Shown: piece by piece, positions 1 to 6,587 of the stretch
Layout: every line of letters starts with the position of its first letter
Position numbering within the stretch: the stretch's first letter is position 1
DNA from: an uncultured Actinomycetes bacterium
GTDB lineage: Bacteria > Actinomycetota > Actinomycetes > S36-B12
DNA length: 6,928 nucleotides
Assembly (NCBI GenBank): GCA_903848435.1
Contig: CAINGG010000184.1
Coordinates: forward strand, 1-6,928
Direction: 5' to 3'
The notes under the pieces: model-generated
Told to the model about the DNA's origin: nothing
Databases searched by the model: none
The model's input: the letters and a program-made list of their open reading frames with translations, nothing else
Program-made: the position numbers and the translations under genes

Positions 1-1316
1 CCTGGATAGCGGTATTCATTGACGCCGTAGACGCGAAGGTAGAACGCCTCGTCGGTGCTCGTCACGTTGTGCCAGTCGGTCTCCATGCGCACGAAGCTGA
101 TCGATCCGTCCTCGGCCATGCGCCACAGTCCGCTGCGCGGTGCCTGCGTGATGATCTCCACCTCATCGGTGGTCTGCTTGAGCACGAGCTGACTCCAGCG
201 ATCGAAGTCACGCCAGCGACTCTCCACGTCAGCCAGGTCGCACTCCCACTCCACGTCCATGAACTCCAGCAGGTGAAAGAGGAAAAGTGGCACGCCGCCG
301 TAGCGCGAGGTGATGAGGTTGGTCAGCGGTGACGCCCCGGAGATGCGCGGGTTGATCTCACCGAGATAGACGGTGCCGTCGTCGACGTCGAGGAGGAAGT
401 CCATGCAGAAGACGCCGCGGTAGCCCTCCTGGTAGAGCCGGTCGCCAAGGCGCCTGGCCAGGCCACGGATCTGCTCCTGGCTGTCGATGAGCGAGATGGG
501 CGCGCAATCGTTGCCGCACCACCCGCCCGGATACGGGGTCAACTCCTCGAAGCCGGTGATGTCAACCTGCACGGGCCCGACCAGCGTGCCGTGCCGCGTC
601 GCGCAGGCCTCCAACGTGCCGGGCAGGTGTCGGATATTGCGCATCACCTTGAGCTGGCTGCCGACGAGGTCGTCGGCGTGCTCGTCCCAGTCATCTCGGC
701 CGTTGATGAAGAAGGTCGTGCGACCGGAGTCCCCGTAGGGCAACTGCACGACCAGACGGTCGCCTAGACCGGCCGCTGCTGCCTGCGCGACCAGGTCGTC
801 GTACGACGCGCACTCGGTGAGGATGTTGGGTGCGCTCGGCACCCCCGCCTCATTGCCCAGCCGCGTGGTCTCGATCTTGGAATCGATGCGCTCGCGAAGC
901 TCGCGTGGCGGTAGGGCGATGGTGAGCCCCAGGTCGCGGGCGCGGCGTTCGGTCTCCTCGTCGAACATCACGAAGAGCACGTAGCCCTTGCCGCGTGCCT
1001 CGATGTAGTCGATGACCTCCTTGTGGCCCAGGAGGTAGGAATTGACGGATTCGAACGTCTCGAACTCGCGGGGGCCCGGGTGCGTAGGCACGAACACGTG
1101 GTCGTGCTCGCCATCGAAGGAGTCGAAGTAGCAGATGTAGCGGAAGGCTGTCACCCAGTCATCGAGACCCAGCAGGTTGTAGGCGGTGGGCGAGACAAAG
1201 TAGACGGGCGTGGTGTTCTCCCGGAAGAACCGGTAGATGTCGGACAGCCCCCTGAGCACGGGGCAACTGTAGGGAACCCATTGACGTTCGTCGGGCGATT
1301 CGTCGAGCTCAGCCAC
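1..1316 (-). CDS. ATP-grasp ligase (biotin-carboxylase-like), C-terminus cut by window edge
   Basis: Probable ATP-dependent carboxylate-amine ligase of the ATP-grasp fold; the substrate is unknown. The 438 visible residues show an N-terminal pre-ATP-grasp region (about 35-135). A linker follows, around SKIETTRLGNEAGVPS (146-161), typical of ATP-grasp enzymes. Next comes the nucleotide-binding loop QLPYGDSGRTTFF (191-203), then the metal-binding segment GEINPRISGAS (319-329), in which E320 and N322 are the expected Mg-ATP ligands. The ligase core therefore looks intact. The reading frame is still open at the left edge, so the C-terminus is missing. The start is taken as GTG at 1316, the first possible start after an in-frame TAG at 1332-1334. 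No good Shine-Dalgarno precedes it, so translation probably depends on coupling to the upstream C45 gene 15 bases away. Similar actinobacterial proteins are often labelled biotin carboxylase, but no biotin-enzyme partner domain is visible. Confidence 0.85.
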   Translation of the reverse strand, partial: MAELDESPDERQWVPYSCPVLRGLSDIYRFFRENTTPVYFVSPTAYNLLGLDDWVTAFRYICYFDSFDGEHDHVFVPTHPGPREFETFESVNSYLLGHKEVIDYIEARGKGYVLFVMFDEETERRARDLGLTIALPPRELRERIDSKIETTRLGNEAGVPSAPNILTECASYDDLVAQAAAAGLGDRLVVQLPYGDSGRTTFFINGRDDWDEHADDLVGSQLKVMRNIRHLPGTLEACATRHGTLVGPVQVDITGFEELTPYPGGWCGNDCAPISLIDSQEQIRGLARRLGDRLYQEGYRGVFCMDFLLDVDDGTVYLGEINPRISGASPLTNLITSRYGGVPLFLFHLLEFMDVEWECDLADVESRWRDFDRWSQLVLKQTTDEVEIITQAPRSGLWRMAEDGSISFVRMETDWHNVTSTDEAFYLRVYGVNEYRYP

Positions 1317-1331
1317 CCGAAGGACGCGCGC

Positions 1332-2408
1332 CTAGACCAGGAACAGCATGCGCTCAGGCTGCGGCACGGTCACCTCGACCTCGACTGCGTCGGGCACCAG
1401 GGCGCTGACCTCGCGCGGGTGCGCGCCCTCGACATCGCCGTGGACGCTGAGCATCCAGTGATCGCCCGGCCACAGCAGCGTGAGCGTGCCCTGCTGCGGT
1501 GCGTATGCGGCCGTGTAGACGGTGCCCCACAGGCTCTCGGAAAGTGGCCGATACAGGGGCGGCAATAAGAAGGCGTCGGCCAATTGCTCCGGAGTGAGCA
1601 GCGGATCGGCCAGCAGCCCCGCGAGCGCCTCCTCGCGCACGACGGTGTGGCAGTACGCCGCATGCTCGGGCCAGGTCGTCTCGCCCTGGCGGTTGGCCGC
1701 GGACCGCTCACCCGTGACGGCGAGCGGCCGATCGGGTCCGACCTGCGCGATGCGTGCATCGCCCCAGGCATCGAGGACGGCGATGTTGTAGGCCATATGC
1801 ACCGGCACCGTGGCCAGCCGAGCGATCGCCTCCGCGGTCGTGGTGCAGGTCTGCAGGAGGTAGCGCATGACGAGGCCGATGCCGAATCCCTCGCCCGCGA
1901 CGCGGCGGCCGCCGTACGCCAGCGACACAGTCAGGCCCTGATCGTTGATGCCGTCCATCAATCCCCAGCCGCAGTCCGACATGCCGAGCACCGAGCGGCC
2001 CGACCAGTGGGTGCGCAGCGCCAGGGTGTCGGACAACGCGGGGGGATAGTCGTAGTTGCGCAGCATGACCGGACGGGGACCGGGCAGCATCGCCAGCGAG
2101 CACGCCGACACCAGTGCGGGTGGGCACCACTGGCTGAGGAAGCGCGACTCCAGGTCGCCACCGCCGACCGCCTCAACGAGTGAGTCATAGTCGGCGAGCA
2201 GCTCGGGCATGTAGCGCGCGAGCGCGGCACGACTGTCGGCGTACGACGGACGGCTCTCTTCACCCTCATGCAGGAACCAGCGGCGGTAGGGCGGCCAGGC
2301 GCGCTCGAATTCAGCCGCGGCTGCTGCACCGGGAGTCGCGCCTGCGTCAACGCAACGAAAGGGCAGCACCATGTCGGCAATGTGCACGGGGAAGGGCTCG
2401 CCAGCCAT
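1332..2408 (-). CDS. C45-family autoproteolytic acyltransferase/hydrolase (Ntn fold)
   Basis: Predicted N-terminal-nucleophile amide hydrolase or acyltransferase, related to isopenicillin N acyltransferase (MEROPS C45). The 358 residues match the roughly 357 of the fungal enzyme. Such precursors cut themselves just before a Cys that becomes the nucleophile; here the candidate is C103 in LVSACSLAML (99-108), preceded by Ala rather than the Gly of the fungal enzyme. R117, N118 and D120 in RNYDY follow at the expected distance. The segment GLMDGINDQGLTVSLAYGG (149-167) and YNIAVLDAWG (207-216, with N208 a candidate oxyanion residue) are family-like. There is no signal peptide or membrane segment, so it is probably cytoplasmic. 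The ATG at 2408 is chosen because a strong Shine-Dalgarno lies 5 bases upstream. The frame stays open to 2591, but that extension is Arg-rich, lacks family features and would overlap the divergent amidase. It is first in a likely two-gene operon with the ATP-grasp gene. Its true substrate is unknown. Confidence 0.88.
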   Translation of the reverse strand: MAGEPFPVHIADMVLPFRCVDAGATPGAAAAAEFERAWPPYRRWFLHEGEESRPSYADSRAALARYMPELLADYDSLVEAVGGGDLESRFLSQWCPPALVSACSLAMLPGPRPVMLRNYDYPPALSDTLALRTHWSGRSVLGMSDCGWGLMDGINDQGLTVSLAYGGRRVAGEGFGIGLVMRYLLQTCTTTAEAIARLATVPVHMAYNIAVLDAWGDARIAQVGPDRPLAVTGERSAANRQGETTWPEHAAYCHTVVREEALAGLLADPLLTPEQLADAFLLPPLYRPLSESLWGTVYTAAYAPQQGTLTLLWPGDHWMLSVHGDVEGAHPREVSALVPDAVEVEVTVPQPERMLFLV

Positions 2409-2410
2409 CG

Positions 2411-2420
2411 CCACCTCCCT
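2411..2420 (-). promoter_or_regulatory. Strong ribosome binding site of the C45 gene
   Basis: Read on the minus strand this is AGGGAGGTGG, containing GGAGGTG. Five bases separate GGAGG from the ATG at 2408. It settles the start of the C45 gene against the longer open frame. Confidence 0.8.
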
Positions 2421-2439
2421 GGAGTGCTGCCACGTGATC

Positions 2440-2453
2440 GGTGACACGTCACC
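2440..2453. promoter_or_regulatory. Perfect 14-base palindrome, candidate operator between divergent genes
   Basis: GGTGAC-AC-GTCACC is a perfect inverted repeat in the 86-base gap between the C45 gene and the amidase. It lies just upstream of the amidase promoter candidate. If the minus-strand -10 candidate (2489-2484) is real, the palindrome falls in the 5' leader of the C45 transcript, where a repressor could block it. The short half-sites and two-base centre suit a dimeric winged-helix or TetR-type regulator, but no regulator gene is in the window. It is not a CRP/GlxR site, since GTGA and TCAC are four bases apart instead of six. Confidence 0.5.
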
Positions 2454-2457
2454 ATGC

Positions 2458-2488
2458 TTCACGCATCGCCTCGCGCCTGGCCTAGGGT
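2458..2488 (+). promoter_or_regulatory. Candidate promoter giving a leaderless amidase transcript
   Basis: TAGGGT at 2483-2488 fits the actinobacterial -10 pattern TAnnnT. Its last base is 7 bases from the GTG start at 2495, where transcription would be expected to begin. A weak -35 candidate TTCACG sits at 2458-2463 with a long spacer of 19 bases. There is no convincing Shine-Dalgarno before GTG 2495, which supports a leaderless mRNA. On the other strand TACCCT (2489-2484) also fits TAnnnT and could serve the C45 gene, although no good -35 accompanies it. Confidence 0.45.
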
Positions 2489-2494
2489 AGCCCG

Positions 2495-3919
2495 GTGCGC
2501 CCTGATGAGTACGCCGCTCATGACGCCGTGTCGCTTGCTGAGTTCGTGCGCGCAGGCGACGTGACTCCCGCTGACCTCCAAGAGTGCGCACTTGCCGCGC
2601 ATGAGCAGATGCGCGAGTCGGTCAATGCCGTCGTTGACGTGCAGCCACTGGATGCTGACCGACTCAGCGCCACCGGCCCGCTCGCCGGCGTACCCACGCT
2701 GATCAAGGATCTTTTCCACGGACAGGTGGGCAGCGTGTGCGGCAACGGCAGCCGGCTGTCGGAGGGCTGGGAGGTCACCAGCGCCACGCAGATCTACGAG
2801 CGCACGGTCGCCGCGGGGATGACGCCGATGGGGAGATCGACGACGTCGGAGTTCGGGATCATGGGCACGACCGAGACGCTGGCGCAGGGCATCACGCTCT
2901 CGCCGTGGAGCCCTGACCACATGGCGGGCGGTTCCAGTGGTGGAGCGGGCGCCGCCGTGGGCTCCGGGATCGTCCCGATCGCGCTGGCGAGCGACGGCGG
3001 CGGATCGATCCGCATCCCCGCCTCATCGTGCGGGGTCGTCGGCCTGAAGCCCAGTCGCGGGCGCGTGCCGTGGGGACTGCGCCAGAAGGAGCCGCTCATC
3101 GGCTGGGCGGTGCAGTTTGCCGTCACCCGCACAGTGCGTGACTCTGCTGTCGCCCTTGATGCGCTGTGCGGCCCCACATCGGGCGATGTCGAGGGATTGG
3201 CGCGGCCCGATGTGAGCTTCGCCGAAGCACTACGCACACCCACCGGTCCGTTGCGGATTGCGTGGTGGGCCTATCCCTGGTCCGGTCATGACCCCGATCC
3301 CGTCATCGTCGAAGCCACGCAGGCCACAGCGGTGCTCCTGGAGGAGATGGGTCATCACGTCGAGGCGGCGACCCCGCGCTTCGACTGGGAGTCCTATCTC
3401 CAGGCCATGACCGACGTCTGGGCAAGCACCAACGCCTACACGATCGACGCTTTCGCCAAGGCCGTGGGCCGCGAGGTCAACGCCGACACGGTTGAGGGTG
3501 CGACCTTGCGCATGGTCGAGGAGGGCCGGGCCGTCACGGCCAAAGGCCTCCTGTCAGCCATCGAGGTCGAGACTGCGCTCACCGTGATCATGAACGACTT
3601 CTTCGGCCGCTACGACGTCCTGCTCACGCCGACGCTGGCAGCGACGCTGGCGCCCGTCGGCGAGTACGACCCCCACGCACTCACGCCCGCGAAGGAGACC
3701 TTCGCGCACTGGTCGAAGTGGGAGACGTTCCTGCCCGTGTTCAACACCACCGGGCAGCCAGCCATCAGCCTGCCCCTGCACATGACCCCGGATGGCCTGC
3801 CCATCGGCATGCAGTTCGTCGGTGGTCTCGGGCAGGAAGCACTGCTGCTCAGCCTGGCGGCGAGCGTGGAGGAAGCGCTACCGTGGCGCGACCGCCGTCC
3901 CCCGGCCTACGTGACCTGA
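2495..3919 (+). CDS. Amidase-signature (AS) family hydrolase
   Basis: Predicted cytoplasmic amidase cleaving carboxamides to acid and amine or ammonia through a Ser-cisSer-Lys triad. The 474 residues are normal for the family. K71 lies in PTLIKDLFHG (67-76). The Gly/Ser signature begins at MAGGSSGGAG (143-152), with S147 the cis-Ser, and continues to ASDGGGSIRIPAS (165-177), with S171 the nucleophile. The 24-residue spacing of S147 and S171 equals that in FAAH (S217/S241). The C-terminal part keeps a family-like hydrophobic core ending in PIGMQFVGG. All catalytic residues are present. GTG 2495 is chosen because the N-terminus (PDEYAAHDAVSLAEFV) looks like a family start and a -10-like TAGGGT is suitably placed. 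It is the first gene of a probable operon with the uridine phosphorylase (11-base gap) and the phosphomutase. The substrate cannot be assigned. It is not GatA by context, since gatB and gatC are absent. Confidence 0.9.
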   Translation: MRPDEYAAHDAVSLAEFVRAGDVTPADLQECALAAHEQMRESVNAVVDVQPLDADRLSATGPLAGVPTLIKDLFHGQVGSVCGNGSRLSEGWEVTSATQIYERTVAAGMTPMGRSTTSEFGIMGTTETLAQGITLSPWSPDHMAGGSSGGAGAAVGSGIVPIALASDGGGSIRIPASSCGVVGLKPSRGRVPWGLRQKEPLIGWAVQFAVTRTVRDSAVALDALCGPTSGDVEGLARPDVSFAEALRTPTGPLRIAWWAYPWSGHDPDPVIVEATQATAVLLEEMGHHVEAATPRFDWESYLQAMTDVWASTNAYTIDAFAKAVGREVNADTVEGATLRMVEEGRAVTAKGLLSAIEVETALTVIMNDFFGRYDVLLTPTLAATLAPVGEYDPHALTPAKETFAHWSKWETFLPVFNTTGQPAISLPLHMTPDGLPIGMQFVGGLGQEALLLSLAASVEEALPWRDRRPPAYVT

Positions 3920-3920
3920 C

Positions 3921-3925
3921 AGGGG
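3921..3925 (+). promoter_or_regulatory. Ribosome binding site deciding the uridine phosphorylase start
   Basis: AGGGG lies five bases before GTG 3931, directly after the amidase stop. It supports the 301-residue product over the longer frame that opens at 3718 inside the amidase gene. Confidence 0.65.
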
Positions 3926-3930
3926 TAGTC

Positions 3931-4836
3931 GTGAAGACGGAGAACATCAACCACGCCTTCCTCGATGGCGTGATCTCCGGTGAGCACGACGACGTCTACT
4001 ACCACTACGGCGTGTCCAGCAGCGACGCGGTGATGGAGCAGATGCGCGACGTACGAGCGGTCATCATGGCCGGCTCCGGCGAGCGCATGGATGAGTTCGC
4101 GCAGCGGTGGAGCATCCTCAACGGCGGCACCGAGATCATCAGGTTCCCCAAGGAGGATCGTTTCGTCACTCGCTACACCGCCGGGGTCCTCTTCGCCTCG
4201 CACGGCATGGGGATGCCGAGTGCCTCCATTGCGGTGCAGGAGGCCATGCGGATGGTCTATTTCCTCAAGCGCGGGGATCTCACCGCGATGGACGAGGTCT
4301 TCTGGGCCCGGGTCGGCACCAGCGGTGGCGTGGGTTTGCCCGGCGGCACGGTCGTCCTCACCTCCGAAGGCCTGATGGCCGATCTCAAGCCCTACCGACT
4401 CATGCGCGGGGATCGCGGCACCTACTGGTTCGACGGCACTTACCCGGCGGCAACGCGTGCGGCCATCATCGCCGCCAACGCCGGCGCGGGCCTGTCGATC
4501 GTTGAAGGCAAGACGATCGCCACCAATGAGTTCTTCATCGAGCAGTTCCGGCTCGATGGTGCCATCTGCCTGGAAACCCCCGAGACGAAGCGTGAACTCC
4601 TTGACTGGCTTCACGACAACGGCGTCGCCAATATCGAGATGGAGGGTGCGCTGATCGCCGCCTACCTCAATCACTGGGGATTTCCGTCATTCGCCATGAT
4701 CTGCGCCGTCCTGCTCAACCGACTCGAGGGCGACCAGGTCACCTCGACCCACGACCAGCTCCATCGATTCAGCGAGAACTCCGGTGACGTTCTCTTCAAC
4801 TATCTGCGCGTCCTCGCGCCACCCCGCGAGGCCTGA
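3931..4836 (+). CDS. Uridine phosphorylase, animal UPP1/UPP2-like type
   Basis: Nucleoside phosphorylase expected to split uridine with phosphate into uracil and ribose-1-phosphate in the cytoplasm. The 301 residues are close to human UPP1 (about 310). It shares with the human enzyme, as I recall that sequence, SHGMGMPSASI (90-100), RVGTSGGVGL (127-136), RLDGAIC (207-213), NIEMEGA (234-240) and LLNRLEGDQ (261-269). By alignment by eye, phosphate contacts are G48, R52, R81 (least certain), R127 and T130. Uracil is held by Q205 and R207, and ribose by M237 and E238, with H25 possibly supplied by the neighbouring subunit. All look intact, so it should be active. The GTG start at 3931 has a Shine-Dalgarno, and the stop overlaps the next gene in TGATG, implying translational coupling. 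The Q/R pair favours uridine over purine nucleosides; activity on deoxyuridine or thymidine is possible. Confidence 0.88.
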   Translation: MKTENINHAFLDGVISGEHDDVYYHYGVSSSDAVMEQMRDVRAVIMAGSGERMDEFAQRWSILNGGTEIIRFPKEDRFVTRYTAGVLFASHGMGMPSASIAVQEAMRMVYFLKRGDLTAMDEVFWARVGTSGGVGLPGGTVVLTSEGLMADLKPYRLMRGDRGTYWFDGTYPAATRAAIIAANAGAGLSIVEGKTIATNEFFIEQFRLDGAICLETPETKRELLDWLHDNGVANIEMEGALIAAYLNHWGFPSFAMICAVLLNRLEGDQVTSTHDQLHRFSENSGDVLFNYLRVLAPPREA

Positions 4837-6494
4837 TGACGTCGGCCGACGACCTCCTGGTCACCGCTGAGCAGTGGGCGGCGGCCGACCCCGACCCCAC
4901 GACCACGGCCGAGCTCACCGCATTGATTGCCCGCGCCCGCTCCGGTGACGCGGGCGCACGCGACGAAGTGGCTGACGCGTTCGATGGCACCCTGGAGTTC
5001 GGAACTGCGGGACTTCGCGGTCGGCTCGGACCCGGCAGCAATCGCATGAATCGCGTCGTCGTGGCGCGTGCTGCTGCGGGGCTCGCCGCCTACCTCCTCG
5101 AGAACGGCGGACACTCGATCGTCATCGGCTACGACGCTCGACGGAATTCCGACGTCTTCGCTCACGACACGGCTCAGATCATGGCGGGAGCCGGCATCTC
5201 CGCGATGGTGCTGCCGCGTCCCTTGCCCACGCCGGTGACCGCGTTCGCGATCCACTTCCTGGGGGCGAGTGCCGCCGTCATGGTCACCGCGTCTCACAAT
5301 CCGCCCGAAGACAACGGCTACAAGGTCTATCTGGGTGACGGTTGCCAGATCGTGCCGCCCGCCGACGCCGCGATTTCGGCGTGCATCTCGCGCGTGGGTG
5401 CGGTGGCTGAAATCCCGCGCTCTGATGACTACGTCACGCTCGACGACGGTGTGCTCGATGCCTATATCTCCCGCGCACAGCAACTCCTCCCTCCCGGCCC
5501 CCGAGACATCACGACCGTCTACACGGCGATGCACGGCGTCGGCGGCGATGTCTTCGTGCGCGCGGCCCGAGGGGCCGGCTTCCCCGATCCGCTACGGGTA
5601 GCGCAGCAGTTCGAGCCTGACCCTCGCTTTCCGACCGTGGCCTTCCCCAATCCGGAGGAGCCCGGCGCGATGGACCTGGCACTTGCCGAGGCCACCGCGC
5701 ACGGTGCCGACATCATCATCGCCAACGACCCCGATGCAGATCGGTGCGCAGCAGGGATACCAACAGCCAAGGGCTTTCGCATGCTCACCGGCGACGAAGT
5801 GGGCTGGCTGCTCGGCTGGTGGACCGTCGAGCGGATGCGGGGCCGTGGCACACCTGTGACGGGCACCATGGCGCAGTCGATCGTCTCCGGCACGCTCCTG
5901 AAGGCCATCGCGCTGGACGCTGGTCTGGACTATGCGGCAACGCTCACGGGCTTCAAGTGGATCGCCAGGGTGCCCGGCCTGGTCTTCGGCTACGAGGAGG
6001 CGCTCGGCTATTGCGTCGATCCCGCCCACGTCACGGACAAGGACGGCATCACGGCGGCGCTGGTGCTGATGGAGATGGCGGCGCACCTGAAGGCCGAGGG
6101 CCGTGGCATCCAGGACGTTCTCGATGACCTCGCACGTCGATTCGGCCTCTACCTGACATCGCAGGTATCCGTGCGGGTGGGCGATGTCTCGCTCATCGCC
6201 GACGCTATGGCGCGTCTGCGTTCTGCACCGCCCCGCGAACTCGGCGGACGCGACGTGCAGGAGGTGGTGGACCTCGAGGAGGGTGCGTACGGGCTTCCCG
6301 CCACCGACGGGCTCCTCTACGTACTCGACGGCGCACGCGTCGTCATCCGCCCGAGCGGGACAGAGCCGAAGCTGAAGTGCTACCTGCAAATCGTGGTGCC
6401 CGTCGATGGCGACCTTGACGCAGCCAAGGAGGCGGGCCGCGCCGATATGTCGGCCCTGCGCGTGAGCGTCTCGGGCGCTCTCGCCCTCGGCTAG
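4836..6494 (+). CDS. Alpha-D-phosphohexomutase family enzyme (PmmB/PGM2-like), probable phosphopentomutase
   Basis: Phosphosugar mutase moving phosphate between C1 and C6 of hexoses or C1 and C5 of pentoses. All four family sites are present in its 552 residues: catalytic phosphoserine S153 in TASHNPPEDNGYK; Mg-binding D298, D300 and D302 in DPDADRC; sugar-binding GYEEALGY (385-392, E387); and phosphate-binding RPSGTEPKLK (505-514). EFGTAGLRG (54-62) near the N-terminus marks the long PmmB/PGM2 subgroup. Human PGM2 acts mainly as a phosphopentomutase, and mycobacterial pmmB lies beside nucleoside-salvage genes. Next to a uridine phosphorylase the likely job is therefore ribose-1-phosphate to ribose-5-phosphate. 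Phosphoglucomutase or phosphomannomutase activity remains possible. The start ATG 4836 overlaps the upstream stop (TGATG), with GAGG at 4828-4831 as ribosome binding site. It is the last gene of the operon and is followed by hairpins. Confidence 0.92.
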   Translation: MTSADDLLVTAEQWAAADPDPTTTAELTALIARARSGDAGARDEVADAFDGTLEFGTAGLRGRLGPGSNRMNRVVVARAAAGLAAYLLENGGHSIVIGYDARRNSDVFAHDTAQIMAGAGISAMVLPRPLPTPVTAFAIHFLGASAAVMVTASHNPPEDNGYKVYLGDGCQIVPPADAAISACISRVGAVAEIPRSDDYVTLDDGVLDAYISRAQQLLPPGPRDITTVYTAMHGVGGDVFVRAARGAGFPDPLRVAQQFEPDPRFPTVAFPNPEEPGAMDLALAEATAHGADIIIANDPDADRCAAGIPTAKGFRMLTGDEVGWLLGWWTVERMRGRGTPVTGTMAQSIVSGTLLKAIALDAGLDYAATLTGFKWIARVPGLVFGYEEALGYCVDPAHVTDKDGITAALVLMEMAAHLKAEGRGIQDVLDDLARRFGLYLTSQVSVRVGDVSLIADAMARLRSAPPRELGGRDVQEVVDLEEGAYGLPATDGLLYVLDGARVVIRPSGTEPKLKCYLQIVVPVDGDLDAAKEAGRADMSALRVSVSGALALG

Positions 6495-6520
6495 GCACCC
6501 ACAGCGACAACGGAACGCGT
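6485..6520 (+). repeat. Imperfect direct repeat, copy 1 (spans the mutase stop codon)
   Basis: Starts CCTCGGCTAGGCACCCACAG and matches copy 2 (6588-6623) at 31 of 36 positions by direct comparison. It covers the last Leu-Gly codons and the TAG of the mutase gene plus 26 bases downstream. The two copies are offset by 103 bases. Confidence 0.8.
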
Positions 6521-6556
6521 TAGGGAGACTTTCGGGCCCCCAGAAGTGTCTCTAAC
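6519..6556 (+). terminator. Probable transcription terminator hairpin after the mutase operon
   Basis: GTTAGGGAGAC (6519-6529) pairs with GTCTCTAAC (6548-6556), leaving two bulged G. Inner pairs (TTTC with GAAG) extend the stem. The hairpin lies 24 bases after the stop codon and has no T-run, as is common for high-GC terminators. It is the strongest stem in the intergenic stretch. Confidence 0.6.
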
Positions 6557-6563
6557 CCGATCC

Positions 6564-6579
6564 GTGTCCTAGCGGACAC
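6564..6579. terminator. Second hairpin in the convergent intergenic region
   Basis: GTGTCC-TAGC-GGACAC is a perfect six-base-pair stem with a four-base loop. It is symmetric, so it could act on transcripts from either side. No T-run follows on either strand. It could be a back-up terminator or part of a protein-binding site. Confidence 0.4.
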
Positions 6580-6587
6580 CGGCTGGG

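Noticed and set aside
1023..2183. Plus-strand open frames (1023-1568, 1584-2183) opposite the ATP-grasp and C45 genes
   Set aside because: His/Arg/Gly-rich translations without domains, wholly antisense to genes with conserved catalytic motifs.
2441..2452. CRP/GlxR-type site in the divergent region
   Set aside because: GTGA and TCAC are present but separated by four bases, not the six these regulators need.
2409..2591. 61-codon N-terminal extension of the C45 frame to 2591
   Set aside because: It is Arg-rich without family features, overlaps the amidase start on the other strand, and a strong ribosome binding site marks ATG 2408 instead.
3718..3930. 71-codon N-terminal extension of the uridine phosphorylase frame
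   Set aside because: It lies out of frame inside the amidase gene, has shadow-like composition (Arg/Ala/His/Pro), and GTG 3931 has a Shine-Dalgarno and gives a family-length protein.
3907..4674. Long open frame (255 codons) antisense to the uridine phosphorylase
   Set aside because: The opposite strand encodes a protein with clear family motifs throughout; this is a GC-rich antisense shadow without recognisable domains.
5592..6389. Antisense open frame of 265 codons under the mutase
   Set aside because: It lies across the Mg-binding, sugar-binding and phosphate-binding motifs of the mutase and has no features of its own.
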